DNA of 64,000 nt from Chionoecetes opilio (GCA_016584305.1 JACEEZ010023402.1:40001-104000); one strand, 5' to 3'. Positions 1 to 11,260 are shown, numbered from the stretch's first letter. Numbers and translations are program-made. The notes: a model not told the origin generated them from the sequence alone.

Positions 1-1207
1 AACCGTAACCGAAAGTTTGCAAACCTGTTTGGGAAAAAACTAATTCGCTTCCCCGCGAGGCCCCAACTTTGAAGGGAAAGTTGATGATTGCTTGCTTCAT
101 TTATACAATATCCAGTGAGCAGTTCATGAAATTCTATATGTAAATGACAGCTTTATCAATAGGATGTTAGTATCAAGCACTCTTTCTCAGGTTCAGCTAG
201 GGTATTTTTTTGGATGCAATATAAGGTAAACTGCTAATGCATTCACTACCTATTCATAAAGCAAGAGGAGTGATAAAACATCAAGGAGTAGATAAAATAG
301 TTTATTCATATAGCTGTTTTCATATTAACAGTGTCTTTTATACAGCACTTATCAACCCATATGTCACTATAGTCTCTCTGCTTGGGGAAGTTATGATATT
401 TTCTGTTGTCATTCGTAGCAGTACACCCACACACACCACACACTCGTCACTCAGCCCATCTCTTACAAATCCTGAAAACAATGCAAAATGGTAAATGTAG
501 CAATGTAATGGTAAATGTATCAATGAGAAGAAATGTTGAGTGGATTGTTTCAATATTCACCAAGAAATACAAGCTTATCTCAACTCTGGCCATATCATTT
601 TTGCATAAGAAAGACAAATTATTATGATCAGCTAGTATTCTTTCCGGCTCGAGAGGCTGAAATTAATTAAGATTTGCCATTTCAAATAGTATTTGGGGAA
701 TCATAACACTATAACAATACTGTCAAAACTATAATATTATTGGCAAGAGCCACGGGCACCACACGACCATGACATATTTTCTTTGATCATCTTGTTGAAT
801 CTTCTAACCTTGTCCACCATTTACCTCATCTCCAGATTATTGGAGGTTGCCTCAGAATCTGACCAAGACAAATATGACCTCAAAACATGGGATGAAAAAG
901 AAATTAAAGAAGAGTAAATACATTCTTGTGAATGTACGTAATAAAAAAGACAAAAACAAAGAAAAACAGCCTGGACTTACCCTTAACCTGGTGCTTCCAT
1001 GTTAACATAGCTACATCTAGAGGTTCCCATACTGTTCCGGGCAGCTTACTTGTTAAAAGTATATTTACTTTGGTTCCTTATTCCATGAAAAAAAGTGGTT
1101 TTAGAAATTTTTAGTTAACCAAATGTGCGGATAAAGGATTTCAGATCGGTATCTATATATTTAGCACCCAGGCAACACACACAAACATATGATCATATAT
1201 AAATATA
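1..1207. other. No gene recognised
   Basis: AT-rich DNA with only short open frames lacking recognisable motifs. It runs into an AT-rich stretch (about 1160-1207) that is the insertion target of the LTR element immediately downstream. Confidence 0.6.
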
Positions 1208-2134
1208 TGTTACGAACGTGCTCCTGAGACAACTCGGGTTCAAGTTCGAGGAAGAAGCCGTGTGTTTGTTGTGGGGCTCAGGCCGAGACCCAAGGAGACC
1301 ACGAGGCCGGGGAGCAGGGAAACAGAGGGGGGAAATGCGGTCCCCAGGGGAGCTTGGAGACTCGCTTGGCCCGTAATTACCCCAGGGTCAGGTAAGCCAA
1401 GGGTAGAGGAAGTTCCCAGTGGTTTGAGGCGCCTGTGGAGGTGATAGATAGACTGTTCCAGCTGTGTGTGGTGGCGGTGTGAGGTAAGGCGACGTGATGT
1501 TCCCCGTGGCACTGTGTGGCGCCGTGACGAGGCGGCCAGTGGTGTAGTGCCTGTGGGTGGCAATGTGGTGTGTCGCGGTGGGTCAAGCGAGCTGCCGGCG
1601 AGGCAGTCGCTGACGGAGGGAATCTACGTGGCCAGTGGAGTGGGGAGACGACTCATGGCACGTAGGGAGGCACAAGGGATTTCCTGGGAGAGGAATTGCC
1701 CCTGTGGGTAGTGGCGCCGGACGAGGCGGCCACTGTAGTGTACCTGTGAGGTACTGGGGTGGTGACCGTTGTAGCGTCTCTCCTTGCGACGGCCTATGAA
1801 GAGGTCGGAGGTAGATGACGTACATGTAGATGTGTAGTGAGTGACCTTGCAACTTGTACTGTGAGTTACTTCAATATAACACCATGAAAGGACCCTTTGT
1901 GTTTGCCTAAACCCTTCCCCCCTGAGTGTGTGAACAGCCAGAGAAGGAGAACCCAGCCTGGTAAGTCCTCAATTCCTAGCACGAGCCCTGTTTACGAGCT
2001 ACGCGTCCCCCCCCCCCCACTGTCTTAAGCACTTGCCTGCTTCCCTGCATCTCAAGAGAGCAGCCCGGAGCAGGTGTAAAGGAGCCTAGCTGACGAGGAC
2101 AGCGAAGGTAAGAAGAACGGGGGCGTTCGTTGCA
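1208..2134 (+). repeat. 5' LTR
   Basis: First copy of the long terminal repeat, from TGTTACGAACG to CGTTCGTTGCA. It is GC-rich in its first 600 bp and carries a C homopolymer near 2009-2019. It aligns almost throughout with 3713-4631, with scattered substitutions and a few small indels. Confidence 0.9.
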
Positions 2135-2135
2135 C

Positions 2136-2153
2136 TGGTGTCAGTAGTTGGAT
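2136..2153 (+). other. Primer-binding site of the LTR element
   Basis: TGGTGTCAGTAGTTGG starts one base after the 5' LTR. A PBS that starts TGG pairs with the CCA end of a tRNA primer. The exact tRNA cannot be decided by eye. Confidence 0.65.
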
Positions 2154-2225
2154 GTTGCTGGAATATTGAGGTGAAAAAGGCAGGTATCGTGAAATTCCTT
2201 TGTCTGGCTTCGGGGGGAAGACAAG

Positions 2226-2663
2226 ATGGCGGGCAGTGCTGAGTCAGCGGCACAGCCGTCCTTGGCAGACCTTATGGCGGTGATGCAAGCCTTTAGAGCA
2301 GGACAAAAGGCGATGCTTGAGGAAATAAATGTTACACGACAGGTAATTAGTGTGATACGGCAGGAAATAAAGGGAGAAATGGATGCTAAGAAACGTGAAG
2401 TGAAAAGTGAGGTGCTAAGTGAAGTACCCACTAAGGCAGAGCGGAAAGAGTTAGAGCCAGTGATAAGTGAGCAGAAAAACCTGGCTGTGGGTGATATGTC
2501 TGAGCATGTGGCTAGCGCTGGGGCTGCGGCTTGTGACCCAGTCGTGGGTGTGATTGTGAAGGACGAGTCTGGGGGTGAGAGCGCGGCCGCAGCTTGTGAT
2601 TGGGAGGTGGGGCGTGTTGTGGAGTGTAGGGAGAGCGTAGCTCTCACTACCCATTCCACCTAG
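2226..2663 (+). pseudogene. Gag-like 5' reading frame of the LTR element
   Basis: A 145-codon open frame that starts 91 bp after the LTR, where gag is expected. It is rich in Ala, Glu, Lys and Val. Residues about 20-80 are charged and probably helical, and there is no zinc knuckle. A second frame at 2712-3203 opens with a stretch resembling the start of a Gypsy capsid region (Pro-Val-Ser-Trp-Lys followed by an Ala/Leu-rich helix). It then becomes basic and Arg/Gly-rich and does not look like a capsid. This suggests that an internal deletion has joined unrelated parts. The protein is not expected to work. The alternative is a non-autonomous element whose interior never encoded more. Confidence 0.5.
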
Positions 2664-2711
2664 CTCACACGAGCCTCTGTCTCATCGTGCGGGCCCGAGT
2701 GCACGTCAGGA

Positions 2712-3203
2712 ATGTCGCGACTTGCGTCACAGGAGCTGGATGCGCCTGTGTCGTGGAAGGCCTGTCGGGCCCAAGTCGCGGCGCTGGCGAGTGGCGTAAA
2801 AGGCTGGAAGGACCTTGGTGGTGGCCTGCGTGGCAGAAAAGGCAGGAAAGGCCTTGTTGGGGGCATGATGCCCAGACGGGTTAGGGTCAAGGGCCCACTG
2901 TGGAAGGGTAAGAAACCCGCTCACTTCGCCTCGGCATGGAACCACCGGAAGAGGCGCCGTCGGAGTGAGCGTGGGAGGCCTCACAGCAAGCGAGGTAGGC
3001 CTCCAAGCGCCAGGATGACGAAGAGGGCGCACCTATACCTGCCTCCGCCGCGCTTTCGGGGGGTTGACGAGCAGTTGAGCTACTCCTGTAGTGTGTGGCC
3101 CCCGCCGAAGCTGGTACAGGTGGCGGTAACTGCTTGTTACGACGGTGGGGGGATGCACCGTGCCCGCTACCAGGCAGAGCCAGCCACAGCGTGCTGCTGT
3201 TAA
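2712..3203 (+). pseudogene. Residual second gag-like frame, LTR element interior
   Basis: An open frame of 163 codons. Only about the first 40 residues look like a retroelement capsid start. Residues about 45-105 are Arg/Lys/Gly-rich, and the end is Cys-rich with no zinc-knuckle spacing. It lies in GC-rich DNA continuous with 3204-3700, where no other retroelement domain can be recognised. It may be partly fortuitous coding. Confidence 0.3.
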
Positions 3204-3699
3204 GCCCTGTCGCACCGTCACTGGCACCTTGCAGTGGAGGGCATGGTCGGTCGGGAAGTCATGGCGCCTTTCCCGCGGAGACTGGAGCAGTGGAGCCGGG
3301 TTAGAGCTGCGGAGGCCCAGTGGAGTGTGAAGACTCCTGGGCCGTGGTTACCTCTGAGGTGGGCCAAGGGGTAGAGGAAGTCCCCCTGTGGCCTGTGGCG
3401 GCCGCTGTGTTGTGGCGCCTGGTTGAGGTTGCAGCTGTGTTCCTGCTGGTGTGTCTCGCGTGGAAGAGGAGGGCGGCCTGGTGTGACTTTCCAACACTGC
3501 AGTGGCGGCTGGTGGATAGCGATGGAGGGACTTGCAGTTGTGAAGCTTTGGGGTGGTAATGTTTAGTAAAAGGTGGTTTGTTTAAAGTTGGGGCGAGTTG
3601 CCCTTCATTTGAGGATTTTGTGTTATATGTGCATGTAGCCATGTGTTATGATTTTTGTTTCTTTTTAGTTTTGGCTGGCCGAGATCGGACAGTTTTTGT

Positions 3700-3712
3700 G
3701 AGGGGAGGGCAG
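3700..3712 (+). other. Polypurine tract
   Basis: The purine-rich run GAGGGGAGGGCAG abuts the 3' LTR directly and is the expected plus-strand DNA priming site of an LTR element. Confidence 0.75.
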
Positions 3713-4627
3713 TGTTACGAACGTGCTCCTGAGACAATTCGGGTTCAAGTTCGAGGGAAAAGCCGTGTTTGTTGTGGGGCTCAGGCCGAGACCCAAAGAG
3801 ACCACGAAGCCGGGGAGCAGGGAAACAGAGGGGGGAAATGCGGTCCCCAGGGGAGTTTGGAGACTCGCCTGGCCTGTAATTACCTCAAGGTCAGGTAAGT
3901 CAAGGGTAGAGGAAGTTCCCTGTGGTTTGAGGCGCCTGTGGAGGTGACAGATGGACTGTTCCAGCTGTGTGTGGTGGCGGTGTGAGGTAAGGCAACGTGA
4001 CGTTCCCCGTGGCACTGTGTGGTGCCGTGACGAGGCGGCCAGTGGTGTAGTGCCTGTGGGTGGCACTGTGGTGTGTCGCGGTGGGTCAAACGAGCTGCCG
4101 GCGAGGCAGTCGCTGACGGAGGGAATCTACGTGGCCAGTGGAGTGGGGAGACGACTCATGGCACGTAGGGAGGCACAAGGGATTTCCTGGGAGGAATTGC
4201 CCCTGTGGGTAGTGGCGCCGGACGAGGCGGCCACTGTAGTGTATCTGTGAGAGGTACTGGGGTGGTGACTGTTGTAGCGTCTCTCCTTGCGACAGCCTAT
4301 GAAGAGGTCGGAGGTAGATGACGTACATGTAGATGTGTAGTGAGTGACTTTGCAACTTTTACTGTGAGTTAATTCAATATAACACCGTGAAAGGACCCTT
4401 TGTGTTTGCCTAAACCCTTCCCCCCTGAGTGTGTGAACAGCCAGAGAAGGAGAACCCAGCCTGGTAAGTCCTCAATTCCTAGCACGAGCCCTGTTTACGA
4501 GCTACGCGTCCCCCCCCCTCTGTCTTAAGCACCTGCCTGCTTCCCTGCATCTCAAGAGAGCAGCCCGGAGCAGGTGTAAGGGAGTGTAGCTGACGAGGAT
4601 AGCGAAGGTAAGGAGGGGGGCGTTCGT

Positions 4628-4631
<4 letters not shown>
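3713..4631 (+). repeat. 3' LTR
   Basis: Second copy of the long terminal repeat. It ends in TTGCA exactly where the (TA)n tract begins. It differs from the 5' copy by point changes and by short indels, for example in the poly-C run near 4510. Confidence 0.9.

Positions 4632-4719
<88 letters not shown>
4632..4719. repeat. (TA)n microsatellite
   Basis: An uninterrupted TA repeat of about 88 bp next to the 3' LTR. It probably expanded from the element's TATA target site. Confidence 0.97.
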
Positions 4720-4720
<1 letters not shown>

Positions 4721-4903
4721 TTAACGGACCGTAACGGACACATAGTATTAGCAGGCTTACGTATGTACATTGTACAGTTGGCACAATATAAATCTATACA
4801 CTAAGTGAAATGGGACAATAAAACGTAAAAATGACACTTAATAGGCTTTTATTATAACTTTAAGCACAAACCCAAGATTTAGTCATGTTGCCCTTCGCCT
4901 TTA

Positions 4904-5901
4904 CTACTTTCTCCAATCTTGTAAGCATGGATTCAGCGAGATTCTCGAAGTAGGAGGCTCTATGGTTATCCAGAACTTCTTCAGGGCCTCTTGCAGGTCT
5001 TTGATGTTGCTTGGTCGTGATGCCTGCACTTTCTTTTTCATGTGGCTCCAGGCATTCTCAATCGGATTGAGGTTTGGGGAATTGCTAGGCCACTCCAAAA
5101 CATTGATCTTGTGCTCCTTCAGGAAGTTCTTCACAGCCAGAGACCTATGGGCAGGGAAACCATCATGCATGGAATGCTCGAATTCGTGGATACGAAAAAA
5201 CGGGACGGGACAGATGTTCCTCCAAAAAATCAATGTAATTGTTGCCCCTCATAGTGACGTTGTTTGGTAGGAAGTAGAGACCTGCCCTGCCCCTATTTCC
5301 ACTGAATGAGCCCCACATCATGACGCTATCCGGGTGCTTGACGGTCTTGACTGTGAATCTTTGGTTGTATCGGGACACATTTTTGGGGTGATGGACAAGC
5401 TTTGATGCGCCCCTAACCAGCCGGAAGGTGCTCTCATTGCTGAACATGACTTTTCCAATTGTCAGTAGTCCAATCTTTCTATTTCTTGCAGAAAAGCAGC
5501 CTCTTCTTCTGTATGGCATCTGTCAGCAGGGGTTTCTTGGCTGCACGGCGAGAGGGTAAATTCAGGTCTTTCTGCATCCTATGTTGGATTGTATGGATGG
5601 CAATGTCCTGGAGTTGCTCTGAGTGTTTTTATTTAAGTTCTGCGGCTGTTATTGAGGAATCTGACATTACTTCCCTCCTTAATATCTTGTCTGTCCTCAG
5701 TGAAGTCTTCCTTATCCCCCCTGAGCCCTCTTTTATCTTGGGAGTCATGCTAGGCGGAAATGTTGCAGCTAACCGCTTGAGCAGGAAGATAGCCTGTCTG
5801 GAGACCTTCAATTTAACTGTTACGTGAATAGTTGCCATGCCCTGCTCTATAAAGGTCAAAGCACGTGTCTTCTCCTCTATATTGAGCTTCTTACGACCCA
5901 T
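4904..5901 (-). pseudogene. Degenerate Tc1/mariner transposase
   Basis: Read on the minus strand, frames from 5901 to 4904 resemble a Tc1-type transposase. There is an N-terminal helix-turn-helix starting Met-Gly-Arg-Lys-Lys, then the block FSNESTF, then HDGFPAH and SPNLNPIENAW near the C terminus. In Tc1 DD34E enzymes these blocks carry the three catalytic acids. Here the first is Asn instead of Asp (FSNES for FSDES), while the second Asp and the Glu of PIENAW are kept. There is an in-frame TAA near 5630, an in-frame TAG near 5500 and at least two frameshifts (about 5490 and 5165-5230). The copy is therefore inactive. I could not find convincing terminal inverted repeats, so the element ends are not defined. 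Confidence 0.85.
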
Positions 5902-6732
5902 TATGAACACGGTGGGTGGATTTATGGGGGGGCGAAGTCAGGGCTCTAGTGGAAAAAGGGGCCCTCTGAAGTGATGTAACTTCGCTCCTTCCTGTCCATG
6001 CTCTCGTGGCTCATTGAAGCGAGCCGAGTCAGTGCGTGGCGTGGGGAGGAATGTCAAGAGTTGCCACATAACCACAAGCCTCGCCCAATATTTGTTGCCC
6101 GGTAATGCAAGTAAAAATTTCCACAGATTTTCATGTAAAGATTTTCATTGCGTAGGTTTTGTAAAGATTTTCTTTACGGCCATTGTATAAGGTGACCACA
6201 CTACCATCTTCATTTCCCGGGATTTCCCATAATATCCTCGGCAAAAGGTATCTTTTCAGTAGCTCATTTGTACCTAAAACTGAAATAGGTACCCAAATGT
6301 AAGAACGGCCGTCATCCCTGTTCTCGGGAAAGGATATAAGTGGCAAAATGCTCTATTCAATATTATTTACATGTAGTCGATAGGCATAAAGCCTGAGCCT
6401 TTCCTTTTTTACTACCTTCCATTTGCATGAAGATTGTTGCAAGGCTGGAACTAAAAGCTGAAATCAACAATTCAACTTTTGGACAGCTCCTTGGGGATTA
6501 AGATGCGTTAAACAGAGAGTTGACCAGCCAAATAGATGATATAATTGGACTGCTGGCAACCCGTATATAGTAGTCATAGTAGGGCTTGTGGGCTGTTGAT
6601 GGTAGCATGGTAGAAGCCATGGGCCTAGAAGGCCATGAGCCATGATGCTCAAAACTCTGGTAACAGCCAACTTATGAGTTTTTTGCTACGGTCACAGTAT
6701 GAGAGTGGGCTGAGGCTGAAGCTTGGACGGTG

Positions 6733-6737
<5 letters not shown>
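5902..6737. other. No gene recognised
   Basis: Flank of the dead Tc1 copy, probably including its untranslated end. It has only short open frames without motifs. Confidence 0.5.
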
Positions 6738-6799
<62 letters not shown>

Positions 6800-6806
6800 A
6801 AAAAAA
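6738..6806. repeat. (AG)n microsatellite with poly-A tail
   Basis: About 57 bp of AG repeats followed by about 12 A. Confidence 0.95.
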
Positions 6807-6835
6807 TACTGCACATAAATCCTAGGATATACGTT

Positions 6836-6890
6836 ACCATAAAGACAAGTGCACACTGGGTGTTAGGTCACGGTGCATCACTTCACCATA
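6836..6890 (+). repeat. Dispersed repeat, copy 1
   Basis: The segment GACAAGTGCACAC to CATCACTTCACC recurs at 13449-13505 with few changes (shared core GGGTGTTAGGTCACG). The family is unknown. The shared part is short, and no terminal structure is seen. Confidence 0.6.
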
Positions 6891-8300
6891 TCGATACTGC
6901 GTATTCGTATCAAAACAAAGAAAATGGGATTACAAGGCCGTTGCTTATTTTTGCATCACATTTCTACATGCAACAGTGCAATGTTTGTACATCTCTACTG
7001 ATATGTGACAATGATACAATACGCATGTACACAACATGCCTACTGTGCCTAAAGTGAATTGCGGGAGATTGGCCACGGACAGCAAAACAAATTAAAGAAC
7101 ATTTATAAATGCTGATTATGAAAGAGAAAAAAACCTAGAGAAAATAGAGGTGCTTTGGTTAAGAATATAGATACTACATACCGCCAGAATTTTAATTTCC
7201 TGATTTCTTTTGTGGACCTCGGAGATTGTTCATATACGAGTGGTTGTTCATAAAATTCTTATGTACATATTCTTATAATTCATTTAAAGTTGGTTTCGTG
7301 TCTTATAATGAGGTAACAACATATTTTGTGAAGTTTTGTTGATGTGGTCATATACGTCAAGGGATGAATATATATCGGTTTTTACACGTGTGTATGTATA
7401 TTTCTTGATCTATACTTTTATTTGAATACTCCCAGTGGTCACCAGCAAAGGTATGAAAACAACAAATTAAGATTTTCGTCAAAGAGATTACGGTTCCCAT
7501 CGACAGAGACTACAGGCGCAAAGGAACAAATTGGGCACAGAAGGTTATGTTTCGTCTCTTAACTCATGTATGCAGGAACTATTCACTATCTGAGAAACAA
7601 ATAAGAGTTAATGTATGTCTAATGTATTTTTATTTACAGATTATATGCGTAAAACTGCTTATATTTCACAATTATCAACCATTATAACCATTGCAAGAAT
7701 CTGTTATGTATAGGGTAAATAACGATCAGCACGACTAAGGAACTCTATTAATATTATTCCTTATATGAACTCACACCATCGTAAAGTCATAGATGTAGCT
7801 GTAAAGTCAAATTATCAGATTTATCTGCTGTTAAAAGATACAGAATACGGTCTGGGTCTTGGTCTGGGGAGACTCTGGGCTCAGACTCTGGGCTTCTTTT
7901 TCTTTTAATACCTTTGCTGGTGACCACAGGAGTATTTAAATAAAACTATAGATCAAGAAATATTTATACACGTGTAAAAACCGATAAATATTCATCCCTT
8001 GACGTATATAACCACATCAACAAAACTTCACAAAATATTTTGGTACCTCATTATAAGACACGAAACCAACTTTAAATGAATTATAAGAATATGTACATAA
8101 GAATTTTATGAACAACCACTCGTATATGAACAATCTCCGAGGTCCACAAAAGAAATTAGGAAATTAAAATTCTGGCGGTATGTAGTACAGGTTGAAGTTC
8201 CCAAACTCGGCAACACCCAAAACTCTGCTATGGTTCCGGATTTTCCAAAACACGGCAGAACACCCAAAACCCGGCGCGTAGTTGCCGGGTCGGCCGCTAG

Positions 8301-8785
8301 TAGCGCATTTTCGTGACGTTCACCGCCCTGGTTCAGTCCAGTCCGGACCGGGTCAGGGTGGACTGATGGTCGCGAAAATACATCGAGACTGGCCCCGTCC
8401 CATTCGTCGTTCCTATTGGCTGGGGGATCGAGTGGGCGGTACTGAACTGAACTGTGGAGGCGGCAGGCGTCCATCTTGTCAATATCCTTTTTGTCGTCCG
8501 CCTTTTAACCTGTGCTGAAGACTTTACAACTACCACGCCTGTGATACTTTAGTCTTATGGTTGGCCATCATGGTGTTTCATGTCTTATCAGCAGCACGAG
8601 AAGCTCCTGGTCGCCTTCCCCGCTGACTGTAGTGCGCATGCGCCAGTTCTCCCCACACTGGTCCAAGGTGGTCCTGGTATGTGGGTCGGACTGGGCTGAA
8701 CCGTTCTAGACTGCCTCGCAAAAACAGTGACCGCCCGGGACTAGCCCAGTCCAGACCGGGCCAGAGCGGTCGCGAAAATACGCTA
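8301..8785. mobile_element. MITE nested within the Tigger-like element
   Basis: The ends TAGCGCATTTTCG and CGAAAATACGCTA form an inverted repeat that extends imperfectly through GTCCAGTCC-type motifs. A possible 3-bp duplication TAG flanks it (8298-8300, 8786-8788). The interior is GC-rich and non-coding. Confidence 0.65.
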
Positions 8786-8915
8786 TAGGTGTCACCACAC
8801 GAGGCCGCTTGGTTTCTCCCGCCGATTTGTTTGTTGTTATTGTTCAGTGGTGTTGTGACTATAGAGTTGTGTACACTGTTATTTTGTGTACTTCTACAGG
8901 TCTGTTATTGGTATT

Positions 8916-9038
8916 ATGGCTCCCAAACGTCCAGGAATACCTACTGGTGGAAGTGAAAAGAAAAGGAAGAACAATGTGTTAACTATTTCTGAGAAAATTG
9001 ACCTTTTGAAGAAGTTGTATGGCTTTTTTTCCCCTTAA
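8916..9038 (+). pseudogene. Truncated pogo/Tigger transposase N terminus
   Basis: A 40-codon frame (ATG at 8916, TAA at 9036) starts Met-Ala-Pro-Lys-Arg and contains LTISEKIDLLKKLYG. This is the opening helix of the CENP-B N-terminal DNA-binding domain found in Tigger/Jerky transposases. It runs straight into the element's 3' end, so the rest of the DNA-binding domain and the DDE core are missing. Confidence 0.75.
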
Positions 9039-9152
9039 TATATCTACGTTCTAAAAGTCAGAAAATTCCATTACTCGGCTCGGCGCTGGTCCCGAGGTTG
9101 CCGAGTTTGGGAACTTCAACCTGTATCTATATCCTTAACCAAAACGCCTCTA

Positions 9153-9867
9153 TTCAATAATGCTGTTTTTAAGGTAGTTAGTTGAAGTAATGAGAGGATA
9201 AGCCAGGCTGATTCCACCATAGAGTAGCATAGGCTGCTTGTCGTAGGTGATTAAAAGGGACAAGGGCGGATATTGGGATTCCTCCCAGGTAATGTCATTT
9301 CCCATGAAAACAAAAGACAGAAGTCAGTTTTTTATGTGCCACCTGATTTGTTTGCGAAAAGACCAATTATATGAAAAAATAAGAATGCATAAATATGAGT
9401 AACGCAAGTTGTGCAAGAGTTTATCAGTATAAGATGTGATGAAGTATTATTTACAATTTACATTAGTAATATGAACAAGATGTGAATGAATAAGTTTTGT
9501 GAAGCAAGTCAATGAGACTGAGTGGTAAACATTTATAACTGGAGACTGCAGCGTTAATTTGGACTTTGGATAATAGAGCAGAGTAATGGCATGGGCCTTC
9601 ACGCATGTTTGTCAGCAAGGACAAGACTCTTAAGGCACAAATGGGCTTTAAAACAAAACACAAATGAATGAAAAACACTGACATGCTGAATCCTCAGCAA
9701 AATTCATCTACTACTACTACTACTACTGCTACTATTATACACCTACTACTACTACCAATTGTGACAGTACAATATAAGAAAAACATCACGGCATGTATAT
9801 ACATCTGGCAACCTGCAGCTGACCTTGAGCGGGTTAGTAAAGGTCTGAAAAAATGCTCTTGCCCATC
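9153..9867. other. No gene recognised
   Basis: AT-rich DNA with a short (TAC)n-like run near 9709-9730. Confidence 0.5.
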
Positions 9868-9870
9868 TTA

Positions 9871-10169
9871 GGCGGGGTTCACTCTACACGTTTTTGCTGT
9901 CCGTGTCTACGTGGGCGTGGCTGGCGATCAGTGACGTCACCCCGTCACTCCCGCGGTTCCGGACAAAGAATTGGGAGCTCCGAATAATGTGAGCTTGGAA
10001 CGCGCGTCTCTCAAGGTCAGTGATGTCATCACTGCTCCAGCAGGTGGTCGCGCGGAGCCTGGTTCACACTACACAGGCAGGGAGTGACGTCACTGTGACG
10101 TACTGTGAGTCACTGATGACAAGACCACGCAGACTACGGACAGCAAAAACGTCAAGTGTGAACCGGGCC
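9871..10169. mobile_element. PIF/Harbinger-type MITE
   Basis: The termini GGCGGGGTTCAC and GTGAACCGGGCC form an inverted repeat that extends about 45 bp through the shared core GTTTTTGCTGTCCG. The 3-bp duplication TTA lies at 9868-9870 and 10170-10172. At 299 bp with no coding sequence, the size, the GGNC-type ends and the TTA target fit a PIF/Harbinger MITE. Confidence 0.88.
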
Positions 10170-10172
10170 TTA

Positions 10173-11160
10173 GTGTCATCTATTTTATCAAGAAAAACGT
10201 CATATCTCTTTAACGAAGCATTTTTGGACAAAATCCTACATATTTTTTCACTATCTTCCATTACTGAATATGTGATTTCATTAACAGCAAGAATAATGAC
10301 GTGATTATCGTTAATAAGCATGACACATACCGGGTACATCAAATCTGAACCAATCGGCCCGCTGGCCGAGGGTTAACAAGTGAAGCAAGGGATGCTTCAC
10401 TCTAGTGGAGTGATAGAGACTGAAGGGGGTGAGATGACGAGATGAACAGACTTTGACTCCAACCTGTTTAGAAGTGCTGTGTGATTGGAACTCCCCCCAC
10501 ATGAGGTGTACTCCACACATGGGTGGGTGAGGCTCTTGTATAAAGCCAGCATCTGGGACGGGAGAAAAATGAAGGAGACAATATGGTACAGCTACTGTGA
10601 ATTCTGGCAATTATCTTTTTTCCCTCCATATTACAAGGAAAAATAAAGGATGATAAATCAACTCTGAAAGAATAACCTAATACGTACTCCATTTCACTCT
10701 ATTCCTGCATAATCAAAAGACATATTCATCTAGATAAATATATGAATTTTTGGCCTTGATAACGTATTTCCTGTGGTGACACATATAGATATGGTACTTT
10801 CATATTACACATCTTCTCTGCAGTTTTAAATACGCGTTCTTTTAAAAGATAATAGATCATATGTCTCCAAGTTTCATTGAAAGCCATTATAAGTAAACTA
10901 TACCTGTGTTATACATAGAGCTGTGATCAGATAGCTACTAACACTGAACCTTCTAAAAATACAAAATTTATAATCAAGGATACTGAAATATGAATAAATC
11001 TGATTTATTGGCACCATCAGCTACTCAAACATTAACACATCTTACGCTTCGCTACGTAAAAGTTTAAAGTTCAGCCATAAATAGTGCCCCAAGAAATTCT
11101 TCCACCAAACAGTACTGTAATAAACATAAATACACCAGAACCACTTAAGTCAAGTAGGAC
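10173..11160. other. No gene recognised
   Basis: AT-rich DNA. The open frames on the minus strand at 10311-10692 have no recognisable domain and no convincing splice context. Confidence 0.5.
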
Positions 11161-11164
11161 GTCC

Positions 11165-11260
11165 TTATTGACACAGTTGGTTAACGCGCCAAGTTGGGTG
11201 CAAATCTGGGGCAGCGTCGGTTCGAATCCGTGTGGGGCAAGGAAAAAGGAAATTATTTAT
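11165..11260 (+). repeat. tRNA-derived SINE head or tRNA pseudogene
   Basis: AGTTGGTTAACGCGCC resembles an RNA polymerase III A box, and GGTTCGAATCC (11219-11229) is a perfect B box. The spacing is about that of a tRNA. The region cannot be folded convincingly into a full tRNA by eye, so a SINE head or relic is more likely than a functional tRNA. Confidence 0.65.

Larger units (their letters stand above)
1208..4631 (+). mobile_element. LTR retrotransposon, Ty3/Gypsy-like, interior deleted
   Basis: Two direct repeats of about 920 bp (1208-2134 and 3713-4631) flank a 1.58-kb interior. Both begin TGTTACGAACG and end CGTTCGTTGCA, so the termini are TG...CA and form an imperfect 11-bp inverted repeat. 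The 4-bp target duplication TATA lies at 1204-1207 and 4632-4635, which places the insertion in a TA-repeat-like site. A primer-binding-like site follows the first LTR and a polypurine tract precedes the second. The interior is far too short for gag plus pol: no protease, reverse transcriptase, RNase H or integrase motif is visible. Only gag-like reading frames remain. I count roughly 35-40 differences by eye between the LTRs (about 4 percent), so the insertion is fairly recent. Assignment to Gypsy rests on the 4-bp duplication and general style, not on a pol domain. Confidence 0.88.
8188..9123 (+). mobile_element. Tigger/pogo-like DNA element (deletion derivative)
   Basis: The perfect terminal inverted repeats CAGGTTGAAGTTCCCAAAC and complement, about 26 bp, are flanked by the TA duplication (8186-8187, 9124-9125). 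The insertion cleanly splits the right arm of the 7147-9150 element. The interior keeps only the first 40 codons of a CENP-B-type transposase (8916-9038) and a nested inverted-repeat element (8301-8785). Confidence 0.92.
7147..9150. mobile_element. DNA element with ~310-bp inverted repeats, split by a later insertion
   Basis: The arm at 7147-7459 is the inverted complement of 7905-8187 continued at 9126-9150. The second arm is interrupted at 8188-9123 by another transposon. Both outer ends start GAGG(T/C)G(C/T)TTTGG and are flanked by TA (7145-7146, 9151-9152), as in Tc1/mariner-type insertion. The unique centre is about 445 bp (7460-7904) and has no coding sequence I can recognise. Without the insertion the element is about 1.07 kb. 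It is a non-autonomous long-TIR or foldback-like element. Confidence 0.85.

Noticed and set aside
1240..1852. Several overlapping frames in the 5' LTR, repeated in the 3' LTR
   Set aside because: GC-rich LTR sequence gives open frames on both strands. None has a domain, and the same frames are broken by indels between the two LTRs.
11165..11260. Functional tRNA gene
   Set aside because: The B box is perfect but acceptor and anticodon stems do not pair convincingly, so a SINE head or relic is preferred.
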